Part shown: positions 1-4,836 of the stretch, piece by piece
Layout of the letters: every line of letters starts with the position of its first letter
How positions within the stretch are numbered: the first letter of the stretch is position 1
Assembly: GCA_002296285.1 (NCBI GenBank)
Contig: DBHX01000029.1
Coordinates: forward strand, 37,678-43,854
Source: a bacterium UBP8_UBA817
Lineage (GTDB): Bacteria > Margulisbacteria > Marinamargulisbacteria > UBA817
Direction of reading: 5' to 3'
Length of the DNA: 6,177 nucleotides
Translations under genes and position numbers: made by a program
The notes under the pieces: model-generated
Seen by the model: only the letters and a program-made list of their open reading frames with translations
Database searches by the model: none
What the model was told of the DNA's origin: nothing

Positions 1-396
1 GTCGACCGATACCGGGGCATCATTGACGGGGTTAATGGTGATGGTAACCGTGATTGCATTTGTATTGTCTAAATCATTGCCAACCCACTGAAATGTTGTT
101 GTTCCATTCTCATTTAAATTTGGGGCAAACGATATATTTCCTAGATTTGATGAATTAATTTCTTGATTGATTGTTATTGTGTTTGTTCCTAATTTCAACA
201 CACCTTTTGAGGGAAGTGCAATTATTTTAATTTTTGTTAAAGTATCATCTGAATTGAAATTGTTTTCAAATAATGACTCTGTCAGATTAACAATCGTATC
301 TTCTTGCGTTGTGAGTGTGTTGGCATGAAGATTTATTCCCATAAATAATAGGGTCATTAGTGCAATAATGAGTAATTTTGTTTTGTGAAAATACAT
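1..396 (-). CDS. Exported tandem-95/cadherin-like repeat protein, N-terminal 132 residues (3' end beyond window)
   Basis: The reading frame opens at the ATG at 396-394 and runs without a stop to base 1, so only the first 132 residues are seen. Residues 1-25 look like a Sec signal peptide: a basic start (H4, K5, K7), a hydrophobic run at about 8-20, and likely cleavage after the His-Ala at 24-25. Residues 29-128 resemble one beta-sandwich repeat of the tandem-95/cadherin-like type. The signs are an acidic 'QEDT' opening, an 'LPSKGVLKLG' strand pair, a 'FAPNLNENG' turn before 'TTTFQWVGND', and the closing 'VNDAP' at 124-128 that normally leads into the next repeat. Proteins of this type are usually large, secreted or surface-anchored, and often adhesive; that role is inferred. 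The total repeat number, any calcium-binding or secretion domain, and the true length lie outside the window. No Shine-Dalgarno sits at normal spacing: an AGGGA ends 14 bases before the ATG. Confidence 0.8.
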   Translation of the reverse strand, partial: MYFHKTKLLIIALMTLLFMGINLHANTLTTQEDTIVNLTESLFENNFNSDDTLTKIKIIALPSKGVLKLGTNTITINQEINSSNLGNISFAPNLNENGTTTFQWVGNDLDNTNAITVTITINPVNDAPVSVD

Positions 397-454
397 TCCA
401 TATAATTTATTCCCTGTTTTAGGTTAGCGTAAACCTGTTTTTTTGATGTTTTTT

Positions 455-460
455 ATTATA
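455..460 (-). promoter_or_regulatory. Possible -10 element upstream of the repeat-protein gene
   Basis: A perfect TATAAT reads on the minus strand from 460 to 455, in the 89-base gap between the hypothetical gene and the repeat-protein gene. It would start RNA near 448, giving a leader of about 50 bases. No good -35 lies 16-18 bases upstream, only a T-run. The leader would contain a small hairpin (AGGTT/AACCT around a 6-base loop, 421-436). In this AT-rich gap the hexamer could occur by chance. Confidence 0.3.
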
Positions 461-485
461 TGGTTTGGGTTGTTATAAAAAAATG

Positions 486-1175
486 TTAGTTGATATTTTG
501 AATTAAGAAATCCGGTGTTCCCGGGGGGCCTTTTTTTCCAGAGTACTGAATAAATTCACCCGTACTTGAATCAAACCAGTAGAATGCTTTCCAAACCATG
601 CCGGCAAGACCGGGTGGTTTCATTTCAATTTTGGTGCACATGATGTCTTTGTTTTGGATGGTAATTTTTTCTGTTCCCAATTTTGTAAAAATCATTTGTC
701 TCAAATTGCCATCGGTCTTATTTGCTACCCAAATAAATTGTTTTTGTTGATTGGATGCAATAAAATCCGCCATGAAAAAACTGGGAGGGTATTTAAAAGG
801 GGTTCCATTTAAAGGGGTTGTGGTTGTTTTGGTTGTGTTTTGGTGATTTTGTTGAATGGTTGCAATGTCGTTTTTAACAGTAATACTCAGGGAATTTTGT
901 GTCGTATTGTTTTTATAATGCCATTCATTGGTGTTATTTTTTCCAATAATTATTTCGCTTTCTTTCTCAGATATTAATGTTATTTTTCGTTGATTATTTT
1001 CGTTGATTTCTTCCCATTGAATGGTGTTGGTTTTGCCCTCTGTTGTTTCATTAAATGTATAAGAAATATTCGGTTTTTTTGGTTTTGAACTGGCTGTAAT
1101 GGTGGTTTTGGCTGATGTTGCTCCATGGGTGAGGGTTGTCAGCAAAATTAATGCAATTATGGATCTTTTTTTCAT
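486..1175 (-). CDS. Exported hypothetical protein, 229 aa
   Basis: I do not recognise the family. Residues 1-22 form a Sec-type signal peptide: K2, K3 and R4, a hydrophobic core at about 6-15, and likely cleavage after Ala19 or Ala22. There is no lipobox Cys, so a soluble periplasmic or secreted protein is likely rather than a lipoprotein. The mature part starts with a Thr/Asn/Lys-rich stretch. It then shows many short alternating polar/hydrophobic strands (about 37-108), a Thr-rich linker (114-120), and a better-structured C-terminal part (125-229) with a Pro/aromatic segment near 130 and 'FYWFDSSTGEF' at 198-208. The end carries a Gly/Pro-rich 'KKGPPGTP'. The pattern suggests an all-beta fold, possibly like periplasmic LolA/LolB-type barrels, but no motif proves this. 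The only cysteine is C180, so there are no internal disulfides. The gene starts 32 bases after uvrA, with a promoter-like sequence across that gap and no Shine-Dalgarno. It could be read through from uvrA or transcribed alone. Confidence 0.85.
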   Translation of the reverse strand: MKKRSIIALILLTTLTHGATSAKTTITASSKPKKPNISYTFNETTEGKTNTIQWEEINENNQRKITLISEKESEIIIGKNNTNEWHYKNNTTQNSLSITVKNDIATIQQNHQNTTKTTTTPLNGTPFKYPPSFFMADFIASNQQKQFIWVANKTDGNLRQMIFTKLGTEKITIQNKDIMCTKIEMKPPGLAGMVWKAFYWFDSSTGEFIQYSGKKGPPGTPDFLIQNIN

Positions 1176-1181
1176 ATTTTT

Positions 1182-1211
1182 ATATTAATCTGAATGGATT
1201 ATTAAACTCAA
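1182..1211 (-). promoter_or_regulatory. Putative promoter of the exported hypothetical gene, very close to the ATG
   Basis: On the minus strand TTGAGT (1211-1206, four of six matches to TTGACA) is followed after 18 bases by TAATAT (1187-1182, four of six matches to TATAAT). Six bases then separate it from the ATG at 1175. The -35 overlaps the uvrA stop codon region. RNA would start at about the A of the ATG. No purine-rich ribosome site is present, only A and T directly before the start. The matches are modest and the region is AT-rich, so this is tentative. Confidence 0.35.
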
Positions 1212-4054
1212 TTTTTTTTATTGGATACGAGTGGCTTTAAAAATTTGCCTGTAAATGATTCTTTTACTTTGGACACGGCTTCTGGCGTTCCACTGGCCAC
1301 AATGGTGCCCCCTTCAATGCCACCGCCTGGTCCCAAATCAATAATATGATCTGCGCATTTAATAATATCCAGGTTGTGTTCAATGACAACCACCGTATTT
1401 CCTTGGTCCACCAATGCTTGTAAAACTGTAAGAAGCCGATCAATGTCATCAAAATGCAGCCCGGTGGTGGGTTCATCCAATAAATACAATGTTTTTCCCG
1501 TGCTTCGTTTACTTAATTCTTTGGCCAGCTTAATTCGTTGTGCTTCGCCGCCACTTAATGTTGTTGCTGATTGGCCCAAGGTAATGTAGCCCAATCCCAC
1601 ATCTTGCAATACCGCAATTTTATTAAAAATAGTGGGAATTTTTTCAAATACTTCGCAGGCTTGATTGATGGTCATATTTAATACATCGTTGATGGAATGC
1701 CCTTTAAATTTTACGCGGAGGGTTTGCTCATTGAATCGTTGCCCTTTGCAGGTGTTGCAGGTTACAAAAATATCTGTTAAAAAGTGCATTTCAATTTTCA
1801 CCACTCCTGCGCCTTGGCAAGTTTCACACCGCCCCCCTTTAACATTAAAGCTGAACCGTCCCGGTGAAAACCCATTGATTTTTGCTTCGGGCAGCTTTGA
1901 AAATACGTCACGAATGGCCGAGAAAAATCCGACATACGTGGCAGGGTTTGATCGAGGAGTTCGTCCAATAGCGGATTGATCAATGGTGATGACTTTATCA
2001 ATATGTTCGATGCCAGTTAATGTTTTATATGGTGCTTGGGGTGTCTTTTGATTCATTCGTTCTTTTAGTAGGGCATTTAGTAAAGTATCCTGAACCAAGG
2101 TGCTTTTTCCCGATCCTGAAACCCCGGTAATGCAGGTTAATGTTCCAAGTGGAAATCTAATTTTAGCATTTTTTAAATTGTTTTTGGCCGCGCCAGTGAG
2201 AGTTAGAAATTCTTTGGGGTGTCCTTTTCGTCTTTTTTTTGGGACGGGTATTTTCTTTCGTCCAGATAAATACTGACCTGTGAGGGATGTTTTGTGTTTT
2301 AAAAGGGCTTTTAATGATCCATTGTGTACAATTTCTCCGCCCAGTCGTCCGGCGTTTGGTCCAATATCCACAATATGGTCAGCTTCTTTAATGGTGTCTT
2401 CGTCATGTTCGACCACAATTACGGTGTTTCCCAAGTCCCTCAAATGTTTAAGGGTATGAATGAGTTGTTGGTTATCCCTTTGATGAAGTCCAATGCTGGG
2501 CTCATCCAATACATATAATACCCCCGTTAGTCCTGATCCAATTTGGGTCGCCAGTCGTATGCGTTGATGCTCTCCACCAGACAGGGTATTGGCTTTTCTA
2601 TTGAGTGATAAATAATGCAATCCAACATTATTCAGAAAATCCAAACGGTTTAAAATTTCTTTTCTTAACTCAGATGACACTTCTTCTTCGTGTGGGGTTA
2701 GGCTTAAATTATTCAGTACCTCTTTGGCATCTCGAACTGATAAATCCCCAAATTCTGCAATGGATAGTCCATTGATTTTTACAGATAAGGCTTCCACATT
2801 TAAACGATGCCCTTTGCAGGCTTTACAAGTGGTTGTCACCATATTTTTCTGATAATACTCTTTGGCCCAATCCGATTCTGTTTGTGCGTATCTCCGCCTT
2901 AGAAGATTGATGACGCCTTCCCATCCTCGGGGTCTGAATTTCCAACCAAATCGAGACTTTGATTTTTGGTTAACATCGATCTCTTCCCCATATCGTCCAT
3001 AATAAATGAATAATCGTTCTTCTTCAGATAACTGTCCCATTTTCTTTTTTAAGTTTATTTTTAGTCCCAATTTTTCAGCATCTGCATAGAAACGAATGCC
3101 ATAGTTGGTTTTTTCAAAGTTTACATAAGGTTCGCATGCTTCTAAAACGGTTTGGTGATTTGAAAATAACAAGTCTGGTTCAAAGGCCATGGTTTCACCC
3201 AGTCCATTGCATTCATTACATGCGCCAATGGGCGAGTTAAATGAAAATAAACGGGGGGTAAGCTCTGTAATTCTAAATTGATAATCATCTGACACAAAGT
3301 GTTCTGATAGCGTGATGCTTGATTGGTCGTCTGTATTTTCTATTTTGACCAATCCATTGGCTTGTTTCGTTGCCAGTTCTATGGCCTCAAATAACCGCCC
3401 ATGTTGGTCCTCATCATTGGTGATTCGGTCAATAATGAGTTCGATGGTGTGTTGCTTGTATTTTTCCAATCGCTTACATTCATCCAATCGTTTAATTTCG
3501 CCATTGATTCGAACCCTTACAAATCCTTGTTTTTGCAAATCCTGAAATACAGTTAGAAACTCTCCTTTTTTCTTTGTGGCAATGGGCGCCATAATAAGCA
3601 AGGTTTTCCCTTTGTTCCAATGCTTGGCTTCATTCAGCATATCTTGGGTGGATTGTTTTCTCACTGGCGTTCCTTTAATTGGACAATGCAAAATTCCAAT
3701 GTTTGAATATAGCAGTCGTAAGTAATCTTGTATTTCGGTGACTGTTCCAACAGTTGAACGAGGATTATTGGATGCATTTTTTTGATCAATGGATATGGCA
3801 GGGGACAACCCATCCAGTGAATCAACTTCTGGTTTGTCCAATTGTTCTAAAAACTGTCGTGCATAGGCGGATAATGATTCCACATATCGGCGTTGACCTT
3901 CAGCGTAAATGGTATCAAATGCCAGAGATGATTTTCCGGAGCCTGATAATCCAGTAAATACGATGAGTTTGTCTTTTGGGATGTCTAAGGATACATTTTT
4001 GAGGTTGTGTACCCGGGCGCCTTTAACTGATATGCACTTATTTTTTTTTGTCAT
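1208..4054 (-). CDS. uvrA: UvrA, excinuclease ABC subunit A
   Basis: This is the damage-sensing ATPase of nucleotide excision repair. A UvrA dimer recognises distorted DNA, loads UvrB and leaves; it acts in the cytoplasm on the nucleoid. The length, 948 residues, is close to the 940 of E. coli UvrA. Both ABC modules are complete. Module I has Walker A GLSGSGKS (35-42), signature LSGGEHQR (491-498) and Walker B LYVLDEP (513-519). Module II has Walker A GVSGSGKS (644-651), LSGGEAQR (833-840) and LYLLDEP (856-862). The C-terminal zinc finger is canonical, C743-x2-C746-x19-C766-x2-C769, and CxxC at 410-413 is present. The N-terminal zinc site is not: only its second pair, C279/C282, remains, and the first pair is Ser255 and Tyr258. 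The usual CPxHG motif reads CPIKG (124-128). The start ATG overlaps the hisH stop as ATGA, with no Shine-Dalgarno, so translation is probably coupled to hisH. No LexA-type box is evident. Enzyme identity is near certain. Confidence 0.98.
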   Translation of the reverse strand: MTKKNKCISVKGARVHNLKNVSLDIPKDKLIVFTGLSGSGKSSLAFDTIYAEGQRRYVESLSAYARQFLEQLDKPEVDSLDGLSPAISIDQKNASNNPRSTVGTVTEIQDYLRLLYSNIGILHCPIKGTPVRKQSTQDMLNEAKHWNKGKTLLIMAPIATKKKGEFLTVFQDLQKQGFVRVRINGEIKRLDECKRLEKYKQHTIELIIDRITNDEDQHGRLFEAIELATKQANGLVKIENTDDQSSITLSEHFVSDDYQFRITELTPRLFSFNSPIGACNECNGLGETMAFEPDLLFSNHQTVLEACEPYVNFEKTNYGIRFYADAEKLGLKINLKKKMGQLSEEERLFIYYGRYGEEIDVNQKSKSRFGWKFRPRGWEGVINLLRRRYAQTESDWAKEYYQKNMVTTTCKACKGHRLNVEALSVKINGLSIAEFGDLSVRDAKEVLNNLSLTPHEEEVSSELRKEILNRLDFLNNVGLHYLSLNRKANTLSGGEHQRIRLATQIGSGLTGVLYVLDEPSIGLHQRDNQQLIHTLKHLRDLGNTVIVVEHDEDTIKEADHIVDIGPNAGRLGGEIVHNGSLKALLKHKTSLTGQYLSGRKKIPVPKKRRKGHPKEFLTLTGAAKNNLKNAKIRFPLGTLTCITGVSGSGKSTLVQDTLLNALLKERMNQKTPQAPYKTLTGIEHIDKVITIDQSAIGRTPRSNPATYVGFFSAIRDVFSKLPEAKINGFSPGRFSFNVKGGRCETCQGAGVVKIEMHFLTDIFVTCNTCKGQRFNEQTLRVKFKGHSINDVLNMTINQACEVFEKIPTIFNKIAVLQDVGLGYITLGQSATTLSGGEAQRIKLAKELSKRSTGKTLYLLDEPTTGLHFDDIDRLLTVLQALVDQGNTVVVIEHNLDIIKCADHIIDLGPGGGIEGGTIVASGTPEAVSKVKESFTGKFLKPLVSNKKN
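4051..4054 (-). other. ATGA stop/start overlap joining hisH and uvrA
   Basis: The last codon of hisH (TGA, 4053-4051) shares bases with the first codon of uvrA (ATG, 4054-4052). The bases just before it are AT-rich and contain no Shine-Dalgarno. This arrangement is typical of termination-reinitiation, so uvrA is probably translated by ribosomes finishing hisH. It implies that both genes are on one mRNA. Confidence 0.85.
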
Positions 4055-4656
4055 GATAACGAATTAAAGTATGTTTTTAATAATCTTAAACCCACATCGC
4101 CACTTTTTTCAGGGTGAAATTGTGTAATTAATTGTGTTTTATTCGCCATGGCCGAGGTAAATGTTACCCCATAGTTGGTGGTCGCGGCGTTCCTTTCATT
4201 GGATTCTGGTAAAAAATAAGAATGCACAAAATAGAACCGTTCATTATTGAATTCATCAAGAATGGTATTGGTATTGGTTGCATGGATGGTATTCCACCCC
4301 ATGTGAGGAATGGATAATTCTTTCTCTGAAAATCGATTAAAATAGCCTTCCAAGCAGTTTAGACCGGCGTCTTTCTCAGATTCAGAGGAGCCATTGAATA
4401 ACAGTTGGAATCCCAAACAAATTCCGATGAATGGTTTCTTAGAGGCAACGTATTCCTGAAGGGGGCGGATTAGATCCATGGTGGCTAACTGGTTCATGGC
4501 CGGCCCGAAGGCGCCTTGACCGGGAAATATCAATACATCCACTGATGAAATGTCATCAAAATTATTGATTCTAAGCGCTTCATGACCCAAATGTTCGATG
4601 GCATTTTGAACACTTTGTAGGTTTCCTGTTCCATAGTCTAAAATTGCACATTTCAT
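4051..4656 (-). CDS. hisH: HisH, glutamine amidotransferase subunit of imidazole glycerol phosphate synthase
   Basis: HisH hydrolyses glutamine and channels ammonia to HisF, which makes imidazole glycerol phosphate and AICAR in histidine biosynthesis; the complex is cytoplasmic. The 201-residue length is normal for the family. The class I amidotransferase triad is present: nucleophile Cys80 in GICLGFQ, and His181 and Glu183 in FHPEKSG. The N-terminus 'ILDYGTGNLQSV' (5-16) is the usual HisH start, which fixes the ATG. The 'HMGWN' at 118-122 is also diagnostic. The oxyanion-strand motif, usually PGVG, reads PGQG (45-48). The gene is not next to hisF, hisA or other his genes. It is the first gene before uvrA and overlaps it by four bases. 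A stand-alone hisH can also be a paralogue feeding ammonia to a surface-sugar amidotransferase, but nothing here suggests that. No Shine-Dalgarno precedes the ATG; a -10-like TACAAT ends seven bases upstream. Confidence 0.95.
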   Translation of the reverse strand: MKCAILDYGTGNLQSVQNAIEHLGHEALRINNFDDISSVDVLIFPGQGAFGPAMNQLATMDLIRPLQEYVASKKPFIGICLGFQLLFNGSSESEKDAGLNCLEGYFNRFSEKELSIPHMGWNTIHATNTNTILDEFNNERFYFVHSYFLPESNERNAATTNYGVTFTSAMANKTQLITQFHPEKSGDVGLRLLKTYFNSLS

Positions 4657-4663
4657 ATGTTGA

Positions 4664-4692
4664 ATTGTACGTTACTGACATCCAAAAGAGAA
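4664..4692 (-). promoter_or_regulatory. Putative hisH-uvrA promoter abutting the ATG
   Basis: On the minus strand TACAAT (4669-4664) matches the -10 consensus at five of six positions. It lies seven bases before the hisH ATG at 4656, so RNA would start at about 4657-4656. A weak -35 candidate, TTCTCT (4692-4687), lies 17 bases upstream and matches three of six. No ribosome-binding site lies between. A second promoter farther upstream cannot be excluded. Confidence 0.45.
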
Positions 4693-4705
4693 GCGGTGTA
4701 TTAAA

Positions 4706-4727
4706 TGCCCTCAAAATAATGAGGGCA
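4706..4727. repeat. Perfect 8-bp inverted repeat between the divergent hisH and leuC promoters
   Basis: TGCCCTCA (4706-4713) and its exact reverse complement TGAGGGCA (4720-4727) flank a six-base loop AAATAA. This GC-rich stem stands out in an AT-rich intergenic region. It lies just upstream of the hisH -35 candidate and about 75 bases upstream of the leuC -35. Neither side carries a strong T-run: the minus direction has only TTTAAT, and no gene points at it. A terminator is therefore unlikely. A binding site for a dimeric regulator, or a transcribed hairpin if RNA starts farther out, fits better. Confidence 0.6.
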
Positions 4728-4741
4728 CTACCCAATAATTT

Positions 4742-4783
4742 AGATGCGAAGTTAAGTGCTTCTAAATAAATCTTAATACATCT
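4742..4783. repeat. Imperfect nested inverted repeats upstream of leuC
   Basis: AGATG (4742-4746) pairs with CATCT (4779-4783). Inside them TTAAG (4752-4756) pairs with CTTAA (4772-4776) around a 15-base loop, with unequal bulges of five and two bases. A competing small hairpin, GAAG/CTTC, lies at 4748-4762. These are short AT-rich arms and could be chance. If real they would lie upstream of the leuC -35, as protein sites rather than RNA structure. Confidence 0.2.
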
Positions 4784-4801
4784 GTCAACATGCCATTTAA
4801 T

Positions 4802-4830
4802 TTGTATACTTTGAGCTCTAATTGTATAAT
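4802..4830 (+). promoter_or_regulatory. leuC promoter with TATAAT six bases before the ATG
   Basis: A perfect -10, TATAAT (4825-4830), is preceded by TTGTAT (4802-4807) at the ideal 17-base spacing; TTGTAT matches TTGACA only in its first three bases. Six bases (ACCCCC) separate the -10 from the leuC ATG at 4837. Sigma70-type initiation 6-8 bases past the -10 would fall on the start codon. The six bases hold no Shine-Dalgarno. An in-frame TAA at 4819-4821 rules out a longer N-terminus beyond a possible TTG at 4822. Confidence 0.65.
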
Positions 4831-4836
4831 ACCCCC

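Noticed and set aside
1..6. Window opens exactly with GTCGAC, a SalI site, possibly a cloning boundary
   Set aside because: The coding frame continues to the first base with normal sequence and no vector is visible. A six-base match at an edge is not enough to claim an artefact.
421..444. Small hairpin AGGTT/AACCT followed by a T-run on the plus strand, resembling an intrinsic terminator
   Set aside because: The T-run is only on the plus strand, where no gene precedes it. The stem is five base pairs, and in the direction of the flanking genes it has no T-run.
1186..1201. TAATC/GATTA inverted repeat in the gap after uvrA as a terminator
   Set aside because: Five AT-rich pairs without a following T-run on the minus strand; it overlaps the putative promoter of the next gene and is likely chance.
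1374..3957. Several 64-104 codon open frames on the plus strand, and others on the minus strand, inside uvrA
   Set aside because: They lie within the uvrA coding region in other frames and have no ribosome sites or family motifs.
4657..4704. A 15-codon plus-strand mini-ORF with three Leu codons (two adjacent), followed directly by the 4706-4727 hairpin, resembling a leu attenuation leader
   Set aside because: It abuts the hisH start codon and has no Shine-Dalgarno. Its promoter would have to lie in hisH. The hairpin has no T-run, and leuC has a much better promoter downstream at 4802-4830. Three Leu in 15 codons is weak enrichment.
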